Below are positions 1 through 12,159 of a DNA stretch of 64,000 nt, in pieces. The notes below the pieces were generated by a model. It saw only the letters and a program-made list of their open reading frames with translations, made no database searches and was not told the DNA's origin. The DNA is taken from positions 29,881,686 to 29,945,685 of the forward strand of contig OZ022261.1 in assembly GCA_963978905.1 (NCBI GenBank). The letters are read 5' to 3'. This stretch comes from Trichostrongylus colubriformis. Taxonomy: Eukaryota > Nematoda > Chromadorea > Rhabditida > Trichostrongylidae. The position numbers and the translations under genes are program-made. Position 1 is the first letter of the stretch; the number at the start of each line of letters is the position of its first letter.

Positions 1-1458
1 AAGGGAGGAGTATTCAGGTTGAGTAGAAGTTTCGCAGGTTGTGGGCCAAGACCAAAAATCAAAAATTCGCAATGTAGTCTGGAGGCAGCTGAAGTAATGA
101 AATAGGATGGGTACAAGTGACAGACAGATGTTGCTCACTGGGCTGGATCCGCGTCAAGATGGGCGGGGCCAAAATTGCAATTTGCAATACGATGTGAGAT
201 AATGTGGAGTTAGCAAAATCCATTCATACACAGAGGACGAAAGCGGCTATCAAACCATATCAGTAGGTGGTTACTGTTGCAGATGGAGAACTTCATGGAT
301 TAGGGCTATCGATCAGTATCGATCGGAGAACCGTTTTTGTGATTAGGGCTGGAAGTGGTTACTGGATTGTATCGATGCATTAGTGAAGTAGCCCTGTTGA
401 CAATTCGATATAGCTACGAGCCATCAACTGATATGTACTTATAAGAAAAAAAACTCAGTTTCTGTGTAAAAGTTAACGGGCAATAATGACATGAGCTGGT
501 TCAGGGCACGTTGCCGAGCCATTGCACGGTAAAATTTGTATACATAAATGTTATGTAATATAAATATAAAGCATAGAATAAAATCCATTTTGCACTCCAC
601 CGTTTGGTGATTGCAGTAGTGTGTGCTTGCCAACTGGTTGAATACAAATGTATTATATTGCTTTTCGACGTGGCTGCAAACTCCTCACATGCACAACAAT
701 GTTATACTTGATTGCATTTTCAAATTCAGCACGTGTTCGACTGCATTCAGAAGCCTGCACTTGTGGCAAGCAGATGAATAGAGGTATCACTAGAGTCAGA
801 AGACCGAACGATGCAATCACGCTGATTATAGAATAAATAATTCGCAAGGTTAAGTAAGGACATTTAACGCATTATTTATATTTCAGCAACTGTCGACATC
901 GTCGACACGCCACCAAAATCAGAGCACACGTCGAGAAAACTTTTCGAAAAATATGATACCCCCTTGAAAATGGGAAACCGGTACAATCCACTGGAAATTT
1001 CATGAAAATAGGACCCCTTTCCCCTCCATGCTCCGGTCCGACGACCTTCCCTTCTCCTCCACTCCCACATTCCCCTAGCGACGCTTCTGATTTGCCTATA
1101 CTCGATGTCTTCCTAAAAAGTCTATGCTTCCTAAAAAGGTCATCGATCAAACCACTGACATCTGGTACAAAGTATGATTATCGATTACCCACTTTTCTTT
1201 AGAATCCACCAACAGACCCAAAACTCCTGAACGAGATGCCGCTGCATGGGGGCATGGGTTCCCCTTAAGGGTGAGTGGGTAACAAGGGTTTATCGATGAA
1301 ACTGCCAACCCTAATACGACCTCCCACCTTTCAACCCAAAATACGAACCATCGCTGTTGAGATATTCTCGTCGGAGGCCTAAGCCAGCACGGTACACGTT
1401 TTTCTCAACAGCGCTTCCAAAATCAAAGACCGTCTGACGCGATTTATTTAGGTTAACT
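1..1458. other. No gene recognised; CT-rich repeat-like stretch at 1000-1330
   Basis: Short open frames only, none protein-like. The segment 1020-1330 (CCCTTTCCCCTCC... then GATTATCGATTACCC...) resembles sequence around 36.07-36.36 kb, which points to a dispersed repeat. I see nothing else. Confidence 0.4.
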
Positions 1459-2138
1459 ATTAGGTTGGCAACTAAGTAATTGCGGATTTTTAAATACTGC
1501 TTTTTCCCTCGAAATTGCTTTCCACAAAATTTCTTCTGTACATATATATGTAGTACAAGTCCACACGCATCTATAGGTATTGTTGTCTTCCATCTCCCGG
1601 ATAACCCTTTTCGGCAAAATAAAAATATCAAAAGTCACCTCATTTTCAATTCCTATTTTTTTTCTTTGAATGGCGTTAGACAGGGAAAGGGAAAGGTGAT
1701 AATCCGATGAAGAAAGATCAGAACTATGAGGCAGCATTTTTTATCCAAGCTAGAGAATTTTTTGAAAAAAAAATTTAAAATTTTTTTTACCACTATTGAA
1801 AAAATGACTCGCCAAAAAATTCTCGAGCTTGGATAAAAATTGCTGCCCCATCCACCTTATAGCCCTGATCCTGCTCCATCGGATTATCACCTTTTCCTTT
1901 CCCTGTCTAACGCCATTCGAAGAAAAAAATTTTTATAATTTTTGTATTGAAAATGAGGTTGACCGTTGATATGTTTATTTTGCCGGAAAGGGTTATCCGA
2001 GAGATGGAAGACAATAATACCTATAGATGCGTGAGAACTTGTACTACATATATATGTACAGAAGAGATTGCTGGAAAGCAGTTTGGAGGGAAAAATCAGT
2101 ATTTAAAAATCCGCAATTACTTAGTTGCCAACCTAATA
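1459..2138. mobile_element. Foldback made of two inverted mariner 3' halves
   Basis: Outer ends are the same terminal sequence TTAGGTTGGCAACTAAGTAA in inverted orientation, next to TA dinucleotides. Inward from each end the sequence encodes decayed mariner transposase C-terminus. The minus-strand arm reads HSSDLSSSDYHLSLSLSNAI; the plus-strand arm carries the matching PSDYHL-like segment and its upstream ELGW. The arms (about 290 bp) are separated by an AT-rich centre at about 1750-1835. No functional transposase. Confidence 0.8.
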
Positions 2139-2886
2139 CTATTTAGAATTTCGAATTGAAGTCACACCACGGACTGGAAAAGGCTGAAGCGATTATGACC
2201 TCATTGGGAGGATTCCAATTTTGAAAGACAGCTGCCCCCAGTACTTAAACGTGCGCAGCAATCAAGAGCGACGGGAATGAAAGCGTCAAATATTGCGATG
2301 AAACGGCGAGATAAGAGGACAAGAATGAAGGTCCTTCATATACGTGAGGAAAAATAAGCGACTGAATTTGGGAGGAATCAATTCCAGAACTCAAATTTTT
2401 TGAATCTTTTCAAAACTTTTGAAAACCTCGGTTTAGTAGCTTCAGCGCTCCAATATCTATGAAACCTATCATTACTCACCAAACACTGCGTAGTACATGA
2501 ATTTTTTAAAGAAACTTGCCGCCTTTGCATCAGTCTATTTAGTTTTACCTTGAGAAAAATCGATTGATGGTCGATTGGTTGATCGAAAATCGCTTACAAA
2601 AGTAATAGGGCAGCAATCGCGAGTTCGAAGGATACTCAAAAATTGGTTTGGTGAATAGAAAGGTGGACTGAAGTTCGACGAGAGTTCTGAAGTAACTGAA
2701 GACGCATTTTACGTTCGCGGGAAGGAGGGGATTCGCTGGATCGTTATTGGTGGAAGGTCGATAAAGGGCACAGAGTGGGAGGGGTCAGCACGTTTCTTTG
2801 TACTCATCTAACAGTGATGATCCGGCGAGTGTGAAGTGAAATACGTTTTCAGAGAAAACTGACAGCGGTTAATATATGAGAATGAA
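2139..2886. other. No gene recognised
   Basis: Short open frames only. At 2430-2500 the plus strand reads a short stretch (PIITHQTLRST) that resembles PIISHQTLKTE in the open frame at 2.95 kb, suggesting an old local duplication. Confidence 0.3.
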
Positions 2887-3479
2887 AAATTTTCACAGTT
2901 ATTACAGTCAGTATTCAGAGCTGTTTTCGAACCTATAAAATATCCATTGAGCCTATCATTTCTCACCAAACTCTAAAAACTGAGCTTTTAGATAACGACG
3001 ACTTAAGATGTTTCACAAAAGGACTTCAACTTACCGGAAAGGCAAAACGAGGAGCTTCTAAATCTTTCCCACTATTCGACATTTACAAGGCTTATTTCAC
3101 CTATGCCAGAGATTTAATAACAAAAGAAGATTTTCGCCATAGTGTCCCCACTACTCATGTGAACCAGGACACTCCATTTGGTTCGCCATTTTATGCGAAT
3201 GGCTCTGGCGTGCGCGCCGAATCCCTTGGTGGTTCCGGTGTGTATTGTCCTCGTGCTAAAGGGCATTACTGCCGTCTTTTCGAATTCCCGACCCAGTTAA
3301 AGTGTCCTGACGTCCATGAATTTGGATTTGGCGCCATTTTTTGGATTCAGAGCGTCCAACGATTTCATTGCGTCGTATTCGTGCAAAACCGATTTATTTA
3401 CCATCAGGAGCGCGTCACTTTAAAATTTTCGGTTATTTCGATTTATCTATTTACTTTTCCTAATTGCCCTTCTCACTAA
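2887..3479 (+). CDS. Unidentified coding-like open frame, possible exon or exon remnant
   Basis: About 197 codons without a stop and without an early ATG. Protein-like text includes LLDNDDLRCFTKGLQLTGKA and FPLFDIYKAYFTYARDLITK. I do not recognise the family. The 3' half (after about 3300) reads less like protein, so a real exon, if any, probably ends earlier. It could equally be a decayed transposon ORF or chance. Confidence 0.3.
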
Positions 3480-4092
3480 TCCTTTTTTTCTTGACAGGAA
3501 TGGATAAATGGGGCCAACGAGTGGATATTAATATGTCGACATTTGCCTCATAGAGGTAGCTATTATAAGCTAATCCTTCTCAAAGCGAAACAACAATAAG
3601 ACTAGTATAGCATGTAATGTGGGAACAGAGTAAGTAAGGAAGCTATTAGTTAAAAAAAACAGGAAAGTAATGCAAAAAGTGCCGAACGCCTCACTACATT
3701 AGTTTAAAAGCCCTAGAGACAGAATCAGAAACCACTTAATGGCCGAGGCAGTGTTTAGCAGTTTTGACGTGAAAGAGCACATAGTGAGTGGGATGGACCT
3801 GTAAGGTCTGTAGGCCCTATCAAAATCCATCTGATAAGTGCAAATTCCATTTGATGAGTAATAAGCTATTGCAAACATATGTTTGCTCGTGGTTCTCATT
3901 AAATACTCTATGACACATTATTTGTGCCAAGGTATTATACTAGAATGCAAATCTTACATCAACGAGGCATTCTCTACAGGACCACCACGTAATTAAAAGA
4001 CGAAGACTAAAAACAGCACACGTTGGAGAAAAAAATTTCAGTCAACGAATATCGTCAGTTTTCCAGTCATTTAAACAGTTTACATATACATA
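3480..4092. other. No gene recognised
   Basis: AT-rich sequence with no protein-like frame and no repeat I can pair within the window. Confidence 0.3.
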
Positions 4093-4094
4093 TA

Positions 4095-4808
4095 CAGGGT
4101 GGCTGGAAAGGAAAGTATAGGACACCATATTTCTTGCTATAAATCCCAAGATAGGGATCAGATAAACAAACAAATCGAACTGAATAGACGACAATTGTAC
4201 GATCATTGTATAACATAACGTGATGCCAGCTTTCAGACGTTCGAAAATGGAACATACAGTGCGCCTTCCATAGTAAGTTTCGTATCGTAAATGAACTCGG
4301 GAGTGTACCAAAAGTTTTTTGGTGGACATTTGTTGCCCTGGGTCACTAATCACTTTGCTCAGCTTCGTTCGTCCTTCAACAAGATTGGGCTCCTCCTTAT
4401 AACCCCGATTTGAAAAAGCTGTGCCGCACGCGCATTTTCCTGGATATTGGAGCAGTGGACTTGTGAGCTATCTCCTAGTCTGACCTCGATCCGATATGCT
4501 TCCCTGAATGGGAGCACTTGTAAAGCAGGCCTGTAGGGCAGTTCCACTGCTCTGGCGATGCTCCGAAGTTGTCGCTTCAAAAAATGTTGAGCGTTGCCGA
4601 CGTCGAGTGACTGCGGCACACTGTACGCTTAGTTTGGAACGTCTGATGGCCTGCATTTAAGCAAATTCGCATCGAATTACAAACACCTTGTGTGATATAG
4701 TGGTCCCAGAGGTGTCTTATATTTTCAGTGAGATTCATTTGTTCATCTGGTCCCTATCTTGAAAGATACAGTTAGAAACATGATGTTCTACACTTCTCAG
4801 CCACCTTG
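4095..4808 (+). mobile_element. Decayed Tc1/mariner-superfamily DNA transposon with imperfect TIRs
   Basis: Left end CAGGGTGGCTGGAAAG and right end CTTCTCAGCCACCTTG are inverted copies, flanked by TA (4093-4094, 4809-4810). Homology continues inward about 80 bp, including CAAGATAGGGATCAGATAAA versus its inverse near 4750. The plus strand near 4377 reads QQDWAPPYNPDLK, like the QQDGAPPH catalytic-aspartate motif of this superfamily. The following frame has stops and shifts. About 715 bp, non-autonomous. Confidence 0.72.
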
Positions 4809-5844
4809 TATTCCCTGGATGAAGTCAGATTATAGTTATTTGATACTCATTTCCACTCGATCAATACAAATTTTTGCCTAATGCACAACGTTAGTTGCTG
4901 CATGGTTGCTGAGGGGATCAGATTAGGTGCGAGTGTGGACTTTGGTCAACGTCACGTAATAATCATACTAGTTAATCACAAGCTAACTTTTACAGTTTCT
5001 AAAAAATTAGCGACGTCAATATCAACAAAGTTCCGTTCGCCACTTGAGTAACCAGTTCGACACGACAGCTTGAAATAGTACTATCTATCAAACACTTACA
5101 CTTTAGTGGCCGGAGTAGGTTTTGTTGTAATACGTTGATTGGTGACGTCACTCGAACTGCTTGCCACCATACTACAGTAACAGGACGATGGCACGTCATC
5201 CATTTCAAAAAACGGATTCGAGAAACTTCGAGTTCCCGCCAATTTGAATATAGTTTGAATTTCAGGGTGGCTGCTGAAAACATTATGAATGGAATGTGAA
5301 CGGGAATGTGAAATATTATCATGGAATGGCGGGTAAATTTAAATCGTGTAGGCACGCAATGTGCGTGCAAGTTCCGGTTTTAAAATACAAATATCATTAG
5401 CATTGGAAATACAAACTACACTAATCAGAACACGCTGAAAAGACGTGAATACGTGCGTCATGCATGCTGAAGCAGCTGAGTCAACATAACGTACGACTGG
5501 CACCACTAAGCAGTACCACGACCTCACTAACACTATGTCGGTGACCAATACTCGGAGAAATGAAATACTCATTTTAATTTTCTACTAGTTAAAGTCGACG
5601 TTAAGCAGCTATTTTCACTGCATGGAAGCCAGCGAAGCACGTGAATTAATTAAAACCCGTAATTCACAAGCAGATAACCCTGTTTCTATGCGACCACCCA
5701 GAGACCCCGCTTAATTTCATACATTCAAAAAGGATTGTGAAATGTAGCCGAGGGGGGGGGGGGAGGGGAGGTGGAAGGCTTATAGTGGAGGCTGGTTTGG
5801 TAATCAATCCGCTATGAGCTGACTTTCCAGAAAAATTATATATT
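4809..5844. other. No gene recognised; poly-G run at 5752-5765
   Basis: No protein-like frame. A G-rich run interrupted by one A lies at about 5752-5770. Confidence 0.3.
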
Positions 5845-6443
5845 TTGATAAAGTCCTTGTCAGAAGCTTGGAAATGTTGGAAACCCAAGTTCTTGCTGAT
5901 TTTAAGCATATGGAAACTTTCAGGCGAGATGTTCATGAAGAATCAATGGAACTCAAGAAAAAGTACGATGAGCCAGTTCTATTTCCGCTTACTCTGCGTT
6001 TCCTCAATTCAAAGAGTTGGGGAAATATGTGTTATTTGAAATTTATTCCAAATTCATTTTTTGAATGATAATAGCGCTCGTTACTTTCATAAATGAACGA
6101 ATTTCGGTAACGTTGGAATAATGAGAAATTTGCAGTTTCAATAGAAATTGTAGAAAATAGCGAAGAGTGAACATAGTGGACTGAAATAGAAATAAAATGA
6201 GAATGCCGTCCGGTCTTCTGAAATATTCCCACGATTTTTCATAAAATCACATGCCGATTCCCTATATGAAGGATTTTCCGTGAAAGATATCCATAATACA
6301 TTTGAGGGTGCACGAGAAGGTTTTTTAACGGAAATCCCATTACGGTACTTTGATGGTCGAGTGAATGGGGGAATGTTAATCAAGTGGTTCACGGACGATG
6401 TGGAAAACACAGAGCATTTTTCATCTGTTGACAACAAGACCAA
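5824..6443 (+). pseudogene. Unidentified coding-like fragments (two open segments)
   Basis: Two plus-strand segments read like protein. About 5830-6066 contains LEMLETQVLADFKHMETFRR and DVHEESMELKKKYDEPVLF. About 6210-6440 contains GFSVKDIHNTFEGAREGFLT, then EIPLRYFDGRVNGGMLIKWF. They are in different frames with a plausible intron-sized gap. I cannot name the family. They could be two exons of a small gene, a processed or decayed gene, or transposon-derived. Confidence 0.3.
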
Positions 6444-7230
6444 TAGCCATAGGCACTATGGTGGTGGTGCGAGGAGCATTGAGGAAGGAATGCGTATCGA
6501 TTCTCGTCCTCATTTGCCTTTTCGATTCGCCCTGCCCTCCCGCCCGCTATTTGGAGGATCTCCGGCAGTTTGTGGTCCCCCTACACCCCTGTATGTCATG
6601 TGACATAGGTGTCCTTCAACGAGGTAAATTGTTTGCCAGTTTAGGACTTTATTTACGGTATTCAATCAGACTATTATTCACTGGGCACATAACAAGGAAG
6701 CGTAGACATTGAAACCATGAGCAGGCTATGTCGGGTGGTTTTTTCTGGGGACAAGATCGCGCGGAGGTAATTATTCCATTGACGCTTTCACTCTCACTTG
6801 CCAGTAGCGCTACTGCACGCTCCGAGCTGCCCCGAACAGCACGACAAGTGCTTCACCGTGAACGCAATTAGCTGAAGGCAACAATTAGTTGCATAGTTAA
6901 TGCGACACAGCTGGGCTCAGTCGCGTAAGCCTCCCTGGAATTGTGAAGACGAAAGTGAAAAGTTAAGAGTGCACATAAAGTTCTAATTTCTGCTAGGTGG
7001 AGCCGTTTGAGGTGGAATTTACGAAGAGGTTTGGATAGCGAAATTTTCGAATTGGTCACCATTCATACAGTAGAGTGCTTTGAAAAACAATTGATACTAT
7101 AATTTGGGATTAGTAAAATTGAGAAACAGAAAAAATGGGAAATACAATGAAAAAAGGAAGAAAATACAAAAAAGGAAAGCCCCTACTATAGCCGTGTGCT
7201 CTCGCGTGGTAGTAAGAGGTGACCCGTTAT
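6444..7230. other. No gene recognised
   Basis: Mixed-composition sequence; no protein-like frame and no repeat I can define. Confidence 0.3.
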
Positions 7231-7398
7231 TTGAAGTCGAAGGTCCAAGCCAACAAGCCCAAGAGCACGCGAAGGAAATTGATGGAGGAAAGTCGACGCT
7301 GCATCAACGAAATCAACCGCATTTATGCAACTGGTCATGGGGAATCTCGTCGAAAAGTGCGTGGAAACCATCTGCCCGATGTGTTACTCCATACATAA
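7231..7398 (+). CDS. Low-confidence possible terminal exon, unknown product
   Basis: After a TTTGAAG that could be an acceptor, the frame reads SKVQANKPKSTRRKLMEESR then RCINEINRIYATGHGESRRK and VRGNHLPDVLLHT, then a stop. Codon use looks coding-like. No upstream exon was found and I do not recognise the sequence. Confidence 0.22.
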   Translation: MKSKVQANKPKSTRRKLMEESRRCINEINRIYATGHGESRRKVRGNHLPDVLLHT

Positions 7399-8411
7399 CC
7401 CTATCCGGTCCCCACGATTCAATAGAATTCAATTTAAAAAAAATGTTTTTTATTCAGGTAAGATCCCGTGTTAACTTTGGGACTCCTTTTATTAGTGTGT
7501 GTTGAAAGGGGAAACGTATGAGGTTGCGAATGGCGCAGTAGCATTCTGTGCAGCCACACAGCCATAAAATGAAGTTGAAAAGATCGCCCACGGATATTTG
7601 ATTTTCCCGCCACTCACATAGTTATGTCGTATTTACTTATTATGCGTCATATTTAAAGTCTCACGCACAAATCTAAATTACTGCTAAGATTCAGTGTATC
7701 GAATCGATTGTATCGACAAAGCATCGTCCGCGGAGTCGGTGCTGCGAGGGCTGTGGAGCATAGGGCCGGCGGTCATGCGATCGGTAACGTGTTATGGAGA
7801 GCTCAGCAATGAGCGCGAAGCTCTACACTGCACTCTCCCCCCAACAACTGCTGAAAAGTGGTTGGCGGGAAATTCAAACGAGTTGCGGTTTTTTTCTGGA
7901 TTTTCGTTTTTTACATTAGAACAAAGGTTCTTTTCGCTTATTCCTTTGTTTCTGTTCCAAAAACTATATGCAAAAGAGCGATTTTGGAAGAATTATGATT
8001 ATCGTGCATGAAACGGGAGAACAAACGAAGGTGAAGACTGAATCAGAGAGTTTCAGCAATTATTGTACGAGTAACGTCGTTCATGGAGAGCTTCAATACT
8101 TGGTTACAACATCGCTGAGTATGAATGGAACACTGAAAGCATAGCGGAAAGCGACTCCTATACCAACAGTTAACAGATCATGTTCAGTATGAAACCACAG
8201 CTGCAGCGAACATTAGAAGGGATTACGCAGAACAGCCGTTAAATGCGCATTCACGTTTGTCGTAAGAACGGCATCGCTGAATCGTGACTGGTGGAAGTTA
8301 GGTAAGGAGCATGGTGCTGCCACGCCCCTGATGTGCAAGGTGCGGAGACGACACACTTCCCACCGGCCCCCTACCAATAGCGGTCCTGCGTGCTCTTCCA
8401 AATGCGGGATG
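7399..8411. other. No gene; partial copy of foldback family C at about 7700-7990
   Basis: The stretch GGGAAATTCAAACGAGTTGC at about 7870 and its surroundings match the right half of the elements at 12.16 and 41.87 kb. Nothing else recognised. Confidence 0.4.
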
Positions 8412-8413
8412 TA

Positions 8414-9288
8414 TCAGGTTGTACCAAAAGTCCTGTAGGATTTTTCCGAAAGCATCAATAACTCTTGCTCACTTCGAGACAGATCTGGGCGGTTTAGGAA
8501 TATGGTGGAACGTTCTCTATGCTTTCTAGCAAAGTATATATCGACCCATCAGATTCTGAGAGAAAGCTATAATGCCCGTACTCGATACCCACCCAACACG
8601 CGGTGTCATCTACTGTGAGTGGTCTCGCGGCACCGCAGCGACGGAAGCTTGACTCCATCAACGCTGCATTGGGCAAGGGATGTGTGAGCTACGAGACCGT
8701 GTGCCGCTGGTTCATCAGTTTCAGCAACGGTGAGATTGACAGGGAGACAAACCACGCTCAGGACTGAGCTGCTTCTGAGACGCGAGAAATGTTTTTCCAA
8801 GAGGTGTAGGTACAAAGCGAGATATTCACCTACCGCATGCACCCACCAGCTCCAGCAGCTCAACATCGCTGTTCGAGTAAAGCGCCGGAGAGGGTCCGCG
8901 GTCACCCTTCTTCATGACAACGCCAGCTCCCACATTGCGAAAAGTACCCAGGCCAAGCTACACGAGCTCGGCTGGGATGTCCTGCCCCACCCGCCATACT
9001 CTCCAGACATTCCTCCTTCTGACTATTACCTTTCCCATCCTCTAAAAACCTCCCTGGCCGAGAAAAACCTTGCTGATCATGACTTACTTGCAAACGGAAT
9101 CGCTGACTTCCTCGACTCTCAGAACCCAGAGTTCTGGGAGGAGGGAATCAACAATCTACCTATGTGGTGGTAGTGTGTTGTCGATAACAATGATAAATAC
9201 GTTATTGCCTATATGTCGTTTGTTGGAAGAAATAATAATAAAAAGTGATGATCGAAAAGAATCCTACAAGTCTTTTGGTACAACCTAG
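8414..9288 (+). mobile_element. Internally deleted mariner with TIRs
   Basis: Ends TCAGGTTGTACCAAAAGTCC and its inverse near 9268-9288, flanked by TA (8412-8413, 9289-9290). The plus strand encodes a mariner helix-turn-helix remnant SYETVCRWFISFSNGEID, a stop, then the C-terminal catalytic part LLHDNASSHIAK ... PPYSPDIPPSDYYL. Exactly 34 residues separate the HDN aspartate from the PSD aspartate, the mariner D34D spacing. The region with the first catalytic Asp is missing, so it is non-autonomous (875 bp). Confidence 0.85.
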
Positions 9289-9290
9289 TA

Positions 9291-11242
9291 TTTGAAACCC
9301 GAGTATTTGCAGTGAGGTGCATGGACAGACAAAGTTCTACTGAAAAGCCTACATGCCACCTTAGCGTACCTAGCTCAAGAAACGGACACTAAGTCTGAAT
9401 CAATTGCCTCTGCTACAATCGATATCACAACTTAATGAGCAAAAAGGGCTCGGGATTTATCGTCATACATGATGAGGGTTGCCTAGGAAAGGGGGCCTTA
9501 TGCCACAAAGTGCCTCCCGTTGAAAGAGGATATAAGCAACTGGTGCCCGTACCGTGGAATATTCCAGTAAACCAGGGCACAAGCATTTGCGTGGGCATTT
9601 GGGGAGTGTGTTTACCATGAGGTCAAATGTCGCGTTGATTTATTTCATGGGAATATCGGGTGCCGCTACATTCCCGGAAAAAACACTTGGTACCTTCATC
9701 GGAAGAAGGCTTGCGAGAATCGATGAGAAGCGAAAGAGCGAGTTAAGCTCTTCAAACCTTTCGGCCAGTCTAATGGACTCAAGTTCCTGTGACACTGTGG
9801 CCATAGAAGGCTGAGATGCGGACAGCATGGAAGAAAATAGGGGACCTTTCAAGCTGGGACCATTGAATAGGAAACACTACAAGCAGTCAAAAAAACTCCA
9901 ATCATGTTCTCCGATATGAACAATATTGAGGGCAATTTTTACGTTCTTTGCGAGATGGCAAGGGAGTGCGACAAGACACTCGAATTGAGTGACCACGCTA
10001 TACGAATTGGCTTATCGCACGCAACATGTGCCTTACTAGCCCCATTACGGACTAGTCGATAGCTAAGGGACGTAGCCGCCACCGGGTCCTCGTATGACCT
10101 GACTCGATCCGAGAGTATAGTCACCCGCTAATCCTTTGGGCTCATAAGTGGGAGGGTGTTGATGCGCCGTTTAGACCTCACAACGCTAGAATGTGAATCA
10201 GCATCCCTTACACTTCCAACTTCCAAGGCTCCCTCTCCATTTTCATTTTCAACTTAATTTTGTGGCAAAGTCTGCCAGCCACTTGAAATTCCAGCTGAAA
10301 GAGCTTGTATCGAATACCCGATGGAAGTGAACAGCGCAATTTTCAGTATTGCGTTATCGTAAAGAAGCACGTGATCTCTCTACATTTTCCAGAAAAAACT
10401 CTCAAATTTGATGCAATAAACTCATTGGAGTAAATTACAATTTAATCCCAGAACAGCAAAGTAGGGACTACCGTCTGCACCATATGTTGCGTAACGAGAA
10501 TTCGAGTGTCAAACTGGCAGCTATTTTAAACGATTTTTCACGATTCAATAAAGTCAGGAAGGTTACAGGGTTTCATAGGCAACAGTCATTTGGGGGATGA
10601 GAAGAGTGCAGCCATATGAAATCGGGTCGAGATGGAATTGAATATTGAAAAGAGCTCAAGCGCATAATCATGAGCCTACGAGGCACGAAAATTAATTAAA
10701 ATCTTCTTTTTCTGCTGATGCGCTTGACAGAGCGGACCTTCCGTGCTGCAGACTCATTTGCAAATGCAGGGGAAATTGGTGCAGATGGAACAACGTATGC
10801 ATATACAGTCACTGCCAAATTAAATGAAACATTTATAAACTTTGACTTATTCATAATATAGTCAACAATTTCTGAAAAAAAATTAGTTTTTATCATTATT
10901 GGTACGCTAACGCCACAGACGAATCGGCATGAAACCGAGATTATAAAAGCAACATGACTATAACTGTGATTTACCAGTTTCATTCTTAATTCTGTGAGCG
11001 GGGGCGGATCAGTGCCGAGCGGTGCCACTACCACTCGTACACTCAAAGGCACAGGAAGGGTGCATTGAGGGAAAGAGAACTGGGATTATGTTCTCTGTTA
11101 AGGAGCATTCTAGAACTTTAACCTTAATCCTTTATATTTTACACCGAACGTTTTCCCGCGAGATCAACCGAGATAGACCACTCAAAGGAGCTTTTTCTAT
11201 TCTACGGGAGCTGTTCATATTTTTTGCTCAATTGTGTCCTGA
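9291..11242. other. No gene recognised
   Basis: About 2 kb with short open frames only. A minus-strand stretch at about 10699-10812 ends in a basic KVRSVKRISRKRRF tail and was considered but not called. Confidence 0.3.
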
Positions 11243-11640
11243 GTGCTGGCCTTGGAAACTCAAGACTTGGGGCACAAAACAGCGCTTTCGACACTTGACC
11301 TCGCCGATGGCAAAAAGCTGCTCGGGAAATTGCGTCGTATGAAGAGTGGACAGTTCGGGAGCTCGGTATCAAAGGTAAAGCGGGACTTCGATCCCCAAAA
11401 ATTCGTGTTCAGCGTATGGTGGGATTGCTGGGATATGGTGCAGTGGAAGATTTTAGAAGACCAAGACAGTCGGACGAACCACCTCTTTGTAGCCCAGCTT
11501 TACCGAATATGTGGTGATGCCGCTAAGAAGATCCTATAGAAAGGCCGCGAAGTTCTGTTGATAGCAGCAAGTAACTTCATTCCGCAAAGGTCGTCAAGGC
11601 TGTTTTCCATAGGTTCGATGAGGGTTCTGAAAACTCCACT
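11243..11640 (+). pseudogene. Mariner transposase remnant
   Basis: The plus-strand frame from 11243 reads DPQKFVFSVWWDCWDMVQWK then FVAQLYRI, matching the first catalytic-Asp block of mariner (SVWWD...). It stops at 11537. The following sequence still resembles the next block in another frame. No TIRs found. Confidence 0.6.
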
Positions 11641-12159
11641 TCTTTCCGAAGGATATTGCCAATTGAGTTATTATCCCGCGCGCACATTTGAGTGCAACCC
11701 AGTGTACCTAGTGCGCTTTTGGCACCTGGTCTTTAGCCGCTGGCAAAAACTGCCCGAAAAAAACTGCGCTGGGCGAAGGTAGAAGCTCGAAAGGGATTAT
11801 TTGAGCACCTGTGTCGAGACACACAGGTGCTAGCCTAATGAGGGGGGGGGGGGCAAAGGCAAGCAGTAACATACCCTTCACACCCCATAAGTGCCGTAGA
11901 TGTCCTACACGTGCATAATAATGTAAAGTTACAGAAAGTGATGGATTCTTTCTCACTCTAAAGAAAAGGCTGTGAGCAATGCTAGAGGTTTCGAAGTTGA
12001 TTAAATCTACGACGTAACTGTTGCGAAATATCATTTTTACGGTATAGAAAATGACGGGTATTTAGTCTCTATTATCCTAGGTTTGAAATCTGCAATGGTC
12101 TTGAATTCAGGGTCCTGGGATTTGACAACACCATGTATTCCCGTATGTACCCTAACATT
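11641..12159. other. No gene; poly-G run near 11845
   Basis: A run of about 11 G at about 11844-11854; otherwise no feature recognised. Confidence 0.3.

Noticed and set aside
10699..10812. Minus-strand possible last exon ending in a basic KVRSVKRISRKRRF tail
   Set aside because: No upstream exon, no polyadenylation signal nearby and no recognised homology; could be chance.
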